DNA from: Ceratorhiza oryzae-sativae
Lineage: Eukaryota > Basidiomycota > Agaricomycetes > Cantharellales > Ceratobasidiaceae
NCBI GenBank assembly: GCA_030998015.1
Contig: JARWMV010000234.1
Coordinates: 434,001 to 498,000, forward strand
Direction: 5' to 3'
Length of the DNA stretch: 64,000 bases
In this document: piece by piece, positions 11,826 through 24,577 of the stretch
Layout of the letters: each line of letters starts with the position of its first letter
Numbering within the stretch: position 1 is the first letter of the stretch
Notes under the pieces: generated by a model
Seen by the model: only the letters and a program-made list of their open reading frames with translations
Told to the model about the DNA's origin: nothing
The model's database searches: none
Program-made: the position numbers and the translations under genes

Positions 11826-13563
11826 ATGACGACCCCCCACCCCGACTCTGCTGGACTCAGTCACCCCATTAACTTCTTCACGTCCGACAGCTCAGTCGTC
11901 AACCCGATGGGCTCTCCCAACATGGACCTTCATTTCTCTTCCCGCTCGCATGACTCGGACGCGTCCAGCCTCGACGAGCTTGATGCGGCGCTCTTCGGAC
12001 ATGCCAGCCTCGCCTCGCTCGATTCGGCCCTTGGCCTCCACCAGCCCGTGCTCGACCCGCGCAGGGACATGATCCACACAACATCCGCACAAGACGCTGC
12101 ACAGGCAGCCGCGCAGGCAGCGACCACATTCACCCATCAGCCTCGATCGCCCTGCGGTCCCAGCCTCCCCCACAGCCACGAGCGCAGGACGTCTCGCCTC
12201 CTGCTTTGCAGCTCCAGTTCATCATGGGCCCAGAGTGCCAAGCACCAGACAACGCCCACCAGCACATTCCTTCGGCCGCCTCTCTTTACCAGGTCGTCCA
12301 CCCCAACGTGGACGATGTGATCGTCAACTTTGATACAAAGGCAAGCACCGGCTATCGCAACATCACGAAATTACCCCAACTAATCTTTTGCGCTCCCAGT
12401 CCAAGTCGTTCCCCCGCCGAACCAAGACTCAGTGTCCCAACCAAATCGACCCATACGCCGAAGCCTTCCTGAAGCACCGCCTCGGAGAAGAGAAATGGCA
12501 GACATTCTCCTCCCGTCTGTTTGAACGCAGGCTCAGCAACAGCAATAACGGCACGACGCGCAACCGCACCCGAACCTCGAGGTCAAAACGCGCATCGGCT
12601 ACATCGGATGACATCGAGCCCAGGTCGCCAGGCGCAAACGCCGTCGATTTCCTGGTCAAGGTCGAAGTCGTGAAAGAAGTATTGAGGACGTTTGTTCCGT
12701 AAGTATTCCATGATTTGGTCCCCGACCGATATTCATCCCGTGGCCAAACCAGCCATCCGTACAACCCCATCAAGTCGCTTTCTCACCCTTACAGCGCTTC
12801 GCCTACGGGGTCCGTCACTCTAACACGCAATACGGTTCTCTCGCTATCCGGCTGGTCCAACACCCAGTTTTCGTACTGGGCTCGGCGGGCCGAAGCTGTC
12901 GCAGTTCTCGCTGGCCATGACGAGCGCCTACGAGCCGTTGCAAACGCGCTCGAGAGGCGCCTCCACCCTCATGCTCACATAGGAGAACCTGATATTGAAG
13001 AAGAATCCGTTACCGGCAAGGGCCTCGACGCCATCGTGGACGACGTCAAGAAGCGAACTGGCGCGAGTCAATTCTTGCGAGGCAAACATTCAAGCCTGGA
13101 CGCATTTAGTACCATTTCGCCCGGTGCCGACTCGTCATCGGACGCAGATGATGTAACCCAGTCGCCTGTGACACCTCACATTGGCGTGCCTACTTCTGCG
13201 TATTCACTCCTCTGCTCGCCGCCACTCCACTCACCCCACGGGCTCCCATCCGACAACTGTTCCCCCCTGTCAGCTTCATGCTCCTCCCCTTGCTCAACTG
13301 CGTCGCCTGTGTTTATGCTCCAGGACATGGACAGCCTTGGTCTGGGTAACCTTAACTTTGGATTTGACTCTACTGGAGTAGGCGGCACTGGCAGTCTTGC
13401 TCCAGGGAGCACGATTGGGCTCGGTGAGGAATCCAAGGGTGGCTGGCCGGGTCTCCCGCTCTCGGACGAGCGCGGGGTGAAACGTGCATGGGACGAGGCG
13501 CTAATGCATCAGATGGGTAACGGTAAACGCATCCGGACCGTAGCACATGGCATGAACGCCTAG
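11826..13563 (+). CDS. Conserved Ser/Pro-rich nuclear regulator-like protein (unrecognised)
   Basis: Starts MTTPHPDSAGLSHPINFF and is rich in Ser, Pro, Ala and His. After the N-terminal third the conserved-looking part reads PPALQLQFIMGPE, then VVHPNVDDVIVNFDTK, then FLKHRLGEEKWQTFSSRLFE, VKVEVVKEVLRTFVPHPYNP and SLSGWSNTQFSYWARRAEAV. The last resembles a DNA-recognition helix, but I cannot assign a family. Introns: 12341-12399 (GC-AG) and 12699-12752. Between about 12050 and 12205 the open frame changes by one missing base and I find no intron that joins the two frames. So either one base is lost or an unusual splice exists. The C-terminus is Ser/Gly-rich with a KRAWDEALMHQMGNGKRIR basic end. 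A transcription-factor role is inference only. Confidence 0.6.
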
Positions 13564-14062
13564 GCTCATTCTACATCGCCTCTCTTTCTCTCTCTCTCAG
13601 TTTGATTCTACAAAATGGCTCAATCTCTCGGCAGCCCAAACGCACATATACAGACACTTGTGCGTTTCTTCTTGTCTCCTTTCTGTCTAACTGCTCCATC
13701 CTGTTGTTCTGTCTCTGCTTTTGACCGCCGCGGCGGTGCCCTCAGTAACCAATCACTGCCGAGATCTTTAGCCGTGAGTTTGTATCTTTCAGTTGTACTT
13801 GTATTGTGTGTACTGTAGTGCCGACGTGAATCTGTGTATTGTGGCTGATTGTTCTTTTACTCTCATCGCTGCTCGATTTTGTGACTCTGGGCTGTCTTGG
13901 TCGTCTTATGTAACCTTGCTAAATCTACGATGCTGCTCCAAAGAATCGATATGCAGTCCCATACAATCATTTAGACCCGTGATTCATGACAGGTTTAGTC
14001 TCATTTCCAAAATATCTCCACTGATGCTCCCCATACTCCGCCCTTTAATCGCAAAACAAACC
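13564..14062. other. Convergent 3' intergenic region with CT-rich tract
   Basis: About 500 bp between convergent stops. A CT-rich run lies just after the upstream stop (about 13577-13600). A 67-codon frame at 13615 has no family resemblance and looks like 3' UTR. Confidence 0.5.
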
Positions 14063-14990
14063 CTATGGCGGACTCTCCTTTTTGCCAAATACATGATCCA
14101 AGAATTTCGTGCTATACCTCATGCATTGATCGTAGGCCTTTTCAAACCCGTCCTGTAAATCAAGCTCAGTTCCGCGCGTTTTCCACCGCTTGATGATCAC
14201 GACACACAATTCCGCCATAATACGGGTCCGCGATCGGCTTGTTATCGTCAAATGAGCCAAAAGTGCTATTGTTGCGGTGGAGTTTCGCGGGGCCATGCTC
14301 TTCAGGTTTGCCAAGTTCTGTAGCATGCGCAGCAGCCGTCTGGTTGCTGTTGCATGTGATTTGGAGAACGGAGACTTACAGCCGAGTCAGATGCCAGGAT
14401 ATAATTGAATGTCTTGAAATCGGACGGGTCAACTACGCGAGCACGATGATCGATGGGCACACCGTGCTACCCCAATGTGAACGGGGTCAGTTGTATTGCA
14501 AAGAATATCGAACCCGAATAGATTCAATAGGGGGGACATCACACCTTCTTGCAGGTTGCGACCGTTCTTGCGCGGCACACTCAATTAGCCAAGCGATCGA
14601 CAAGCGGCAACGGATACGTACCTCTCGTCGGGTTCGCTGCCAACATGGTATGCTCCAGTGCCCTGCGCGATCACCGCCGAAAACTCAGCGGGTGCGGTAG
14701 ATGAACGAGCTATGCCCCACTCACCGCACTATCAACGACAACAGACAGACCTCGCTTCTTTGCTTCGTGTTCTAAGACTGCGTGCCCCATAGGACTTGCG
14801 AGGTACACGCCCATTGGTCGGTCAATCACAAGTGGGGTGATACATCGACCCATACCTTCTGCAGATGTTGCCTATCCGGTCGAATGTAGGCGATCGATCA
14901 GTTTACAGCATGTATGCCGTGCGACATGATGCGAGGGCGCCCGTGCTCACCGAGACAGACGACGAGCACAGATAGCTTGTCTTGGGACAT
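14063..14990 (-). CDS. LTP1: Low-molecular-weight protein tyrosine phosphatase
   Basis: Splicing gives MSQDKLSVLVVCLGNICRSP: the catalytic P-loop C-L-G-N-I-C-R-S (CX5R[ST]) right after the N-terminal strand. It continues with VLEHEAKKRGLSVVVDSA, then GTGAYHVGSEPDER, HGVPIDHRARVVDPSDFKTF and NYILASDSANLANLK. The general-acid loop DPYY appears in PIADPYYGG. The end is FEKAYDQCMRYSTKFLDHVF. This is the complete LMW-PTP order; such enzymes dephosphorylate phosphotyrosine in the cytosol. The P-loop is encoded across three exons, with a 16-nt middle exon (14856-14871) between introns of 79 and 61 nt. At 14259-14262 the frame must gain one base between STATIAL and FGSFDDNKPIADPYY; a run of four A (T on the coding strand) is probably five. 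Read literally, the gene would lose its acid loop. Confidence 0.88.
14856..14871 (-). other. 16-nt micro-exon carrying part of the PTP P-loop
   Basis: The bases encode GNICR with split codons at both ends. They sit between intron 14872-14950 (GTGAGC...GATAG) and intron 14795-14855 (GTATGG...GCAAG). Joining restores CLGNICRSPMGHA in one frame. Confidence 0.82.
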
Positions 14991-15413
14991 GGTCGTTTGT
15001 GCAGAGCAGCGACAACGCGAGGCGCCTGGTTATGTAATCCGGGTGTCGCCGTACCGCATATAGTCTGCTACTGGCGGACAACAACAGCGAAGGTCGGTGA
15101 ACATCCTCCACGGGGATCCAAGCAAGCGGAAATGAGGGCTAGGCGGGTTAAGCGCCCTCGTCTTTCACCAGTGGCTCGAGCTCGATGATCAACTGGCAAT
15201 CGCATCGCTCCAGTCCGTATTTGGTGTCCCCCAGAGCGGTCTCTGGGCCTCCACAAGAGACCGAACGGCCAGTAGCACAATCGCCGCGGAGCTTGTACAC
15301 TACTTATTTGGCTGCCGACATCGGATCCAATTCACAGATGGCACAATAGTAATTGGTATTGTACACTATACACTTGGAAGCTCGCAACATCCTACACGCC
15401 ACGCACAACAATT
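14991..15413. other. Intergenic region
   Basis: 420 bp upstream of the phosphatase start and downstream of the LEA-like gene stop. No supported gene. Small frames on both strands show no recognisable motif. Confidence 0.45.
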
Positions 15414-15861
15414 CTACTCGAGAGCTTGCTTTCCCTTTTGCTTCAAGTCCTCAGCTTTGCCTCGAGCTTCCGCCGTCGCCTGGTTCATCTTTTGAGACCC
15501 GACTTCAGAGGCCTGCTCAGCTTTCTTCTGTACATCTTTAGCTCCCATACCTGCATCCAAGCCATGGGGTATTAGCAAAAGCAATCAGCCACCACCAGAC
15601 TCTACTTGCCAACGGCCTCTTTGGTCGCATTTGCTGCGTTCTCAGCGCTTTCGAGACCGGCGGCCAGAGTCTTCCCGGCCTTGAGGTTTAGCTAGCCGGG
15701 AATGAATCCCATTAGCACTTGAAACCGTTACCGTACATAAAAGGACATACGTCTTGGGCCTTTTCCTTTACGGTCTCGGTCACGGTCTTTTGCGCACGCA
15801 AACTCGTCGAGAACGCGCGGAGACCGGTACGAGTTACGGGGATTGTGCGAGAGAACATCAT
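15414..15861 (-). CDS. Small LEA-like protein with mitochondrial presequence
   Basis: The start MMFSRTIPVTRTGLRAFSTS is an Arg/Ser-rich presequence with a typical cleavage context. The rest is Ala/Lys/Glu-rich and lacks aromatic residues: KTVTETVKEKAQD, LNLKAGKTLAAGLESAENAA, KDVQKKAEQASEVGSQKM and ATAEARGKAEDLKQKGKQAL. This composition and the amphipathic repeat resemble group-3 LEA or LEA_4 proteins, which protect proteins and membranes in drying or stress. The last intron, 15551-15609, has a GC donor (G|GCAAGT...GCAG). The alternative GT donor two codons later would cause a stop after five residues, whereas the GC donor keeps the repeat going for about 40 codons. Length is roughly 110 residues. 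Function is inferred from composition only. Confidence 0.6.
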
Positions 15862-16086
15862 GGCCGAATATGAGCAGTAGTGGTCGTTGGATTGGTATAG
15901 TACGCTTTATTGGAGCTGTTTTTAAGTCCAACCGGCATGACATCATCACTGTTAGTCATGGGGACCAGTGACGTTGGTATCCGATCGTTTCTCATTTTGG
16001 ATGACGAGGCTTTACTGAATGACTATTTCCAGGGCAATCGAGCGTAGATAAATCCGTTTACAGGTACATCTCAAACAAATATATAA

Positions 16087-17896
16087 TTAATTGGTACGAG
16101 GAGAGAACTTCAGCAGGCAACCATCCTTGGGGAAGATACTGAATACGGCGTCAGCATCAATTGGGAATCAAATATTTGAAACACTCACGTCGCAATCATT
16201 TGGACTTCCTCGCTCTCTGGAGTAATCTTGTGGTCCCAGTCCATCAGAACGGCGGCAGTACCCATCACGGTCGACAGGTGCATCATAGTATACTCGACTC
16301 CAATGCAGCGGTGAGGGCCAGCACCGAAAACGAGGTAGTTGCGTGGGCTCTGGTTAGCAGAGCTATCTGGGTCAAGCCATCGTTCGGGAATCAGTTTTTC
16401 GGGCTCGGGGTAGATCTCGGGATCCTGAAGTGATGGATACAATGAAGGGATGATCATAGAGCCGGCAGGAACGGTATAGTCGGGCGAAATTGGGAAGTCC
16501 TTGAGAGTCTTGTAGGGAACCTGAGGGCACCCGTTGAGTGAGTAATAGCGAAAAGGCTCGAATTACATACCATGGTAACAGGAGGCTTGACGCGAAGGCT
16601 CTCTTTTACGACAGCCTTGATATATGGCATCTCGTCCAGCATCTCGAGGGTCAAAGGTTTGTTTACATCACCGCCGCGAACTCGGTACTGCTCTTCGCGA
16701 ATCTTGGCCAGAATGTCGGGATGGTCAGCCAGGTGTTGGAAGAGGTAAATGATGGCGCTCGACATAGCATCCTGAGAAGCAAACAAGAACGAAAGGACAA
16801 CCATAGCCATTTCATGGTCGGAATATTCTTTCTTTTTCTCGTCACCTGACATCATTTCCTTGACCCATTCGTCGATCAAACACTCTGGCTCGGCGCCCGA
16901 AGCCATGGAAAGCTTGCTCTTACGAGCAGCATCTGTAAGCCAGCGCATGGCGACCTTGCGAGCCTGGATAGCGTTCCAAATCTTGGTGCCGGGAAGAGCA
17001 AGCGGGAAATTGACGAGCTCCAGTGCCTTGGTGATCAGCCAGTACTTGTCGCTAATGTCACGTGCGGCCTCGACCGGGATATGGCTACCGCAAAACACAC
17101 GAAGCGAGGCCTCCATGTTGAGGTTGCGCATCGGGGTCATGGAGGACTGGTGCTCAGCAGTCGTATTTTTCAGCCATTCAGCGAAGTACTTGCGGCTAAT
17201 CGCATCTTGGTGCCCGAGGTAAATACTGGAACCCCTGTCAGATTGTGGTGAAATGGATGCAGCAGATTTGTCACCTCAGAGCTTTGCGTGTAAATAGCTG
17301 GTTGAGGACACGACGGTAGTCCGAGTGGACTTTCCCGGTGAGAAACACCCTGATCAAGGCTGAAATCAGCAACCCGGCGGTTGTCGGTCAGAGGCTGCAT
17401 ACCAATTTTCTTTTAACAACACCTGCTTGGCTGAGGCAACGAGGCATGGCTCGGTAAATGTTGGACTGTTCAGAATTTTCCTGGTGTACTCGTTGGACGA
17501 AGCGATGACGATAAAGCTTTTTCAGACATCGAGGTGAGCTGAAACAGGTCATAAACGTCCGATACGAACTTACATGTTGAACACGCTAACAGCAGAGAGT
17601 GCCCCCGAGTTCCACTGCCGCTTGTAGCCCTCGAGCGTAGGGTTCAAGCTGTCGGCGAACTTGCCGATGACGGGGATGGTCCATTTGGCGCCAGGCAAGT
17701 GCCGTTTCTTGTACCTGTAGACGCTCTGCTCTAGGACGAGGAGTGCGCTGATGATAGCAAGGGTTGTCACGAGCATGGAACGGGTCGAGGGAGCGGCTTC
17801 CGGCTGAACATCGGAGCGAGCGAACGAGCCGGACGTCGTCGACGGGTAGGCGCCTGACGTGGTGTAGTCTCTGACGTGCTGGAGCACTGACGCCAT
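16087..17896 (-). CDS. ERG5: Cytochrome P450 sterol C-22 desaturase Erg5 (CYP61)
   Basis: Near the N-terminus is a membrane anchor (LVTTLAIISALLVLE), followed by the CYP61-typical PGAKWTIPVIGKFADSLNPT and LEGYKRQWNSGALSAVSVFN. Further on are HSDYRRVLNQLFTRKAL, the I-helix FLFASQDAMSSAIIYLFQ (CYP61 proteins have ASQDA here instead of the usual AGxDT), the K-helix ESLR and the heme loop FGAGPHRCIG with the axial Cys. The C-terminus IFPKDGCLLKFSPRTN comes from a short last exon ending at 16087. The enzyme makes the C22-C23 double bond in ergosterol synthesis in the ER. The splice set is consistent throughout, and I see no missing key residue. Confidence 0.95.
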
Positions 17897-18217
17897 GGCG
17901 ATGGTTGAACGGAGGGCGGGAGGTGTGTCCGGTGCGTGCCTTTTGTACGGGCCATACGGTGTTTGGAAAAATCTCGTCCAAGTCGTTCGATTCGCCTCAG
18001 GAAATTCTTTCCTAATCGCGCGGGGACGACATATCCCCCATCATTCGGAAATCACGTTTGCGCACACCGCGTGTCTTCGTCAGCGGCATCAACTCCATTC
18101 AGGGGATAATCCCACGGATGATATACAAACATCATTACATCGACGCATCGTGGAAGAAATATAAAAGTTGGATAAATACACGCTACGCGGGCCCACGAAA
18201 CAGCAGCAGCAGACAGA
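17897..18217. other. Intergenic region (ERG5 promoter side)
   Basis: 320 bp between the ERG5 start and the stop of the upstream Rap1-like gene, both on the minus strand. No gene seen. A short CAG run lies at about 18204. Confidence 0.45.
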
Positions 18218-19737
18218 TCACGACAGGTGCATAGCACGATATCTTTCTACCTCGGCCTTTAGTTCGGCTCGCCGATGTTGGTGCCAAGCCTGCCAGGGAT
18301 GAAACACGAGCGGTTAGCAACGTGGGCAAGCTGGGCAGAATTATTTGGCCACTTACTCTCCAGCTTTGGTGGCTATGGCTCGGGTGCTGTTTAGAAGCGA
18401 GTAAGAAGACGAGCCTTCCTGCCAAGGCCAAGCTATTTACCTGTGCCACAAAGGTTTTCCAAACATCGACTGCGTTCTCTCCAGGTCCAGGCTCCATCCC
18501 AGTCGGACGAGCCGCTGCGTACCGAATAAAACTAAGTCGGTCCTGGTCTGTAAATGGTGTCCGAGCCGAGGACCACGAGCTGTCTTCCACCTCCGGCGAC
18601 TCCAGCACTTCGTAGTACCAACCAGGTTTCGGAGCCTTTGCAGGTTTGGGGCCAGGCGTAGTATTTGGAGTGGACTGAGACTCGGACAGGGGGGTTCTAG
18701 ATAACTGAGAGGAGATAGGCGTTGATAGTTGCGGGTTGCTATGGCAGAGCTCCGATTCGTTTTCAGATTGAATCTTGACCAAGAAATCCGTAAAGCAATG
18801 TGTTCTCTCCGCAACCTCGTCCAAGTTTCTTAGAATCCACACTTGGTAGCTCTCTTTCTTTCTGTGCCACCCCTGTGTGTGGTGTGCTTAGCAAAATATA
18901 GCTCACCTGAAAAATACTACTTACGAGCATGCTCATAATTTCACACATCGCAGCGATGTTCATCATCGGGTACTCAGCCATGCACCATTCGATCGTTTCC
19001 GAGATCCAGACCCGTTCGGGCACGGACATGGGTCGTTTGCCATTAGACCAAGGAATCCCCCACTCTTCCTCAGGTGGGGGGGCAGGCGCAGCATCCAATG
19101 GGACAGCCTCAACGGATGGCAACGAATGAACAGGAATCCGCAACACAGAATTTTTGAGATGCGACGGCCACCGGTCGAGTTGAAGCTTGGTTCCCTTTTT
19201 CTGGATTTGTTTCGGGACAATTTTTGATCTGACCTAGGACAAACAAACATGTATGCCGACCAAAGTGGAGGTTTCAGCACTGAAGGCTTACCTGTGGTGT
19301 AACCTTAAAACCACACCAATTTCCCTCCTCAGCTCCCAATAGGGCACCATTAGCCACGCAGGCTAATAGCCAAGGTGCGAATAACACTGCTGTGACACTG
19401 TCTTTCCATTCACCCAACGCGTATGGGGCTTCGGGGTCTACTATCCAGATGGACGCGTCCTCTTTGTTCGAAGCAACATGGCCTCCGCCACCCTACACGT
19501 GGTCAAGCTTGGTGGATAGAATACCGTGGCATAACTTACCTCAATAGCATGACGTAGAGCATTGAACACATGGTCTTTGATGTGAGTCGTGTCCAAGTAA
19601 ATCCTCAAAACTTGCCTCGTATTGGGATCAATAAATATATCAGAGCGTGGCATCAGATTATTCGGTGGCCGAGATGCTAATGACAACATAACGATGAGAT
19701 TGTGGTGGTAATTCTTAGGTCCGGTTCTTCGGGACAT
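18218..19737 (-). CDS. Rap1-like protein with BRCT-type N-terminus and Rap1-type Myb domain
   Basis: The N-terminus reads DIFIDPNTRQVLRIYLDTTH, then an intron, then GGGGHVASNKEDASIWIVDP. The spacing (start motif, helix, GG, second strand IVDP) fits a BRCT domain. The middle part has PWSNGKRPMSVPERVWISET and MMNIAAMCEIMSML. Near the C-terminus is PFTDQDRLSFIRYAAARPTG, ENAVDVWKTFVAQ and, after an intron, HPSHSHQSWR. The sequence [FT]D.D...[IL]..Y followed by H....SWR is typical of the Rap1/TERF2IP Myb domain. The protein ends WHQHRRAELKAEVERYRAMH. BRCT plus Myb is the plan of Rap1, a telomere (shelterin) component. Orthology is an inference from domain order and short motifs. The Rap1 C-terminal domain is not evident. 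Confidence 0.55.
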
Positions 19738-19908
19738 GATGACATCGATCGGAGATGAATTTACAATATGCCAACGAGTTGTGACACAAACAGTCCAGAA
19801 TTTTCATATTATGAGTGCCCCGTAGAAACATAGAAAAAGATCACGCCAAAGAGTCTACACTCCATCCATACCTGGCATCATAAGGTCAATACAGCTGTTA
19901 CAATGAAA

Positions 19909-21613
<1,705 letters not shown>

Positions 21614-21853
21614 CAGGTGTCGCTGACGGGCGATGGGGTGGTGCAGGTGGCGTGTGGGGGGACGAGTATGACAGAGACAGGCTGCGTTGAGCCGGCTGAG
21701 AACAGGAGTCGGTCTCCAATCACAGCGGCTAACTAGACGCCGGCACTCAACCAATTTGCGTTTGTGTGGTCCGCGTTTGGTTCTTGACTCTCACATTTGT
21801 CCAATGTCGCCATCGCACTACTCGCGTATTACGACCACCGCGAGGAGCAACAC

Positions 21854-23376
21854 ATGGCTAAGCCCGCTGGTGAGCCCTTGCACTCGCGCAAACTACCTGC
21901 CCTCCTGACGCCCGTTTCCAGAGCTCGGCACCCCTTTTACACACCTAGTCAACAACCAGAGCTATGAGATAATACCTTCGTTTGAACTGGAATGCGGCCG
22001 CGTCTTGCACAATGTCCCAGTCGCGTACAAAACCTATGGAAAACTCAACGAAGCTGCCGATAATGTCATGATCATTTGTCACGCATTTACTGGAAGCGCA
22101 GATGTCGAGGACTGGTGTGTACCTCTTCGTTATGCCCGACTTTTTGACATTCATGGTATACGCAGGTGGGGACCTCTGCTAGGCCATGGTAGAGTTTTTG
22201 ATCCTAGCCGCTTTTTCATTTTCTGCGCAAACGTGCTGGGGTCGCCCTACGGTTCGGCATCTCCAGTCACCATCGACCCAAACACGGGCGAGCCCTATGG
22301 ACCGGAATTCCCTATCACTACCATCCGCGATGATGTCCGGTGAGCTTGTAAACCCGGGAATATCCGATGTCTTGCTAACTTGGGGCCGAAGAATCCACAA
22401 GCTGGTGCTTGACAAATTGGGTGTACGCTCAGTCGCCGTAGCCATTGGTGGAAGCATGGGCGGAATGGCCGTACTCGAATGGCCGCTCTGTACGCCTCCC
22501 GGTTACATCCGCAACATTGTTCCCATCGCAACTTCTGCCAGACACAGTGCATGGTGTATTTCCTGGGGCGAAGCCCAACGACAAAGCATCTACTCGGACC
22601 CACTGTATGCAGGAGGGTACTATGGCCGAAACGGCGAAAAACCAACGAGTGGATTGGCAGCAGCACGGATGGCTGCGCTCCTGACGTATCGGTCTCGGGA
22701 TTCGTTTGAGGGCCGGTTCGGACGGAAGCCTCAGCTCGGACGAACGAATCCGATCCAAAAAGATGTGACGCCTCCAAAGTCACCTGCGGACGAAGCTGTG
22801 GCCCTGCACAACGATGGCAACAAGTCTGCCGCACAATTGCGTGCACGCTCAACCAGGAGCTTATTGGGCGCCGTGAACGGGTCACTTGCGGCCCAGGAAC
22901 CCCCCAAAATCTTCACGGCCCAATCCTACCTCCGCTACCAGGGGGACAAGTTCAACGCCAGGTTCGACGCAAATTGTTATATCCATATCACTCGGAAAAT
23001 GGACACGCATGATTTAGGACGTGGGCGAGGGCTAGGGAACGACGCCGATTCGGACGATGAGGCTCTTGCTGCAGCTCTGGGCCAACTTCCTCGAGGTGCT
23101 TTGGTGATAGGTATCGAGAGCGATGGCTTGTTCATGACGGGCGAGCAGCGGGAGATTGCGTCCCACATCCCCGATGCTCGGCTAGTGCTTATACCGAGCG
23201 TCGACGGGCATGACGGGTTTCTGCTCGAATTTGAAGCCATCAATCGGCATATACTCGATTTTTTGAAGCAGAAACTCCCGGATATTACACAGGAACTATC
23301 ACACCCCCAATCGAGGGGGTTGAGTCATTCAATGCTAAGAAAACGAGTACCTTTGGCGAAGCAGAGGTCGATGTAG
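21854..23376 (+). CDS. MET2: Homoserine O-acetyltransferase Met2
   Basis: Start ATG 21854 encodes MAKPA and after the first intron runs on as ELGTPFTHLVNNQSYEIIPS, the normal N-terminus. The alpha/beta-hydrolase fold is complete: CHAFTGSADVEDWWGPLLG, FFIFCANVLGSPYGSASP, the nucleophile elbow IGGSMGGMAVLEWP, PIATSARHSAWCISWGEAQR, KMDTHDLG, the acid in VIGIESDGLF and the catalytic His in VDGHDGFLLE. Two further introns fall after EDW and after DDVR. A low-complexity insertion (residues around PKSPADEAVALHNDGNKSA) lies between the two halves, as in other fungal Met2 proteins. The enzyme acetylates L-homoserine for methionine synthesis. An upstream ATG (21799) is open, but its frame does not fit the splice. 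Confidence 0.95.
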
Positions 23377-23501
23377 ATGTCACAAGGTGGTGATGCACGG
23401 AATTCAGTCTGAACTGTCCTAGATTACAAACAGTGGTTTAAATTACAAAAAATAAAGCATGAGGCCGGTATACAGATGAAAGAATAATACGAATTCGTCA
23501 A

Positions 23502-24577
23502 TCAATCCAGGGTAAATGTCGCAGGCATAATATAAGCAGGGAGTGCGTCGATCTCTTCCTTCAGACACGCCAAAAGCTTCTGGTTTCGGGTATGCATATA
23601 GCTCTCTACGCAGTCCTCACAAACTTGTTTCGAGGTGCGAATGCATTTGGCCAGGAAATCGAGAGAGAATATAGTTGTAGTTACCGGACGATGCTTCAAC
23701 TCGGCTGATCCATACTCTACAAAAACCTGCCACCATGTTGCACTCGTTCCACAACCACGGCAAAAGGGAGGGTCGACCTCCATGGGATGTTCAGCGTTGA
23801 CTAAGTGAAGGATGTCAATTGCTTCTGCTGCACGACGGCGGTGCAGCTGAATGAGACGATGGTAATAGCTCTGTGTCAAGCGGTTAGATTTCGGTCTGAA
23901 AGTGTCTTGTGACATGAAACCCCACCAAGCTAACGCGTCCCAAGTCGTTGTATTTATCCGACATCATGATATCAATCTCGAGAGTTTCCTTTGAGATCAA
24001 GACTGCCTGGTCCGCGAGCCCAAACTCGCATGCAATAGCAAACGCCCGGAGCGGTTCCTTTTTGGCATAATCGAGGAGCACAGCTGTCCCAAGAGCGTGT
24101 CTAGCCGCTTCAATGTCATTTACGAGCGGCCTTGAGTAATACCCGCAGATGCTCGACACTCCGGACGACGGGCTTACTTCGGTTGGTGTAGATAAAGCAT
24201 AGCATGGATTCCAGAGTGTCCGCATGATCTTCCCACGAAATCACATCAATACCATCTGGGATGGGGCCAAGCTCTGTAAGCTTTCGCTTGAGATAGGGAG
24301 ACTTGTCGTAGATCGTCCGTCGGTCGACGTAGAAATCAGTATGGGGTCTCGCTTTCGTTGAACGCAGGACAAGATCACACCCTTCAAATGGCTTAAAATC
24401 TGGAGCAATCCGAACCGTGTCAGACAGCGAAGGCGGGAGGTTACGCTTCTGACGAGCATAGACCGACGAGAAGAACGCGTCTGACAAGGGGAGCCGCTGG
24501 TTGTGCTTGGTAGAGGCGGGAAACACAGAGGCGTGGGGAGTAACGTCCTCGTCGTCTGAGCGGATCGAGACGGGCAT
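23502..24577 (-). CDS. BTB/POZ-domain protein (basidiomycete-type)
   Basis: After a Ser/Arg-rich N-terminus the protein has PDFKPFEGCDLVLRSTKA, DFYVDRRTIYDKSPYLKRKL, ISWEDHADTLESMLCFIYT and VRSVEHLRVLLKAARK. That is the D-[LV]-x-L, S..F..., and helical end of a BTB fold. Later exons carry LGTAVLLDYAKKEPLRAFAI and PPFCRGCGTSATWWQVFVEY, a Cys-containing C-terminal region found in many mushroom-fungus BTB proteins. Function is unknown. These may act in protein interaction or ubiquitination, but no Kelch or MATH partner domain is present. The frame is open upstream to 24760, which would overlap the RIC1 start. I chose ATG 24577 (MPVSIRSDDEDV), leaving 181 bp to RIC1; ATGs at 24661 and 24643 are possible. 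Confidence 0.68.
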
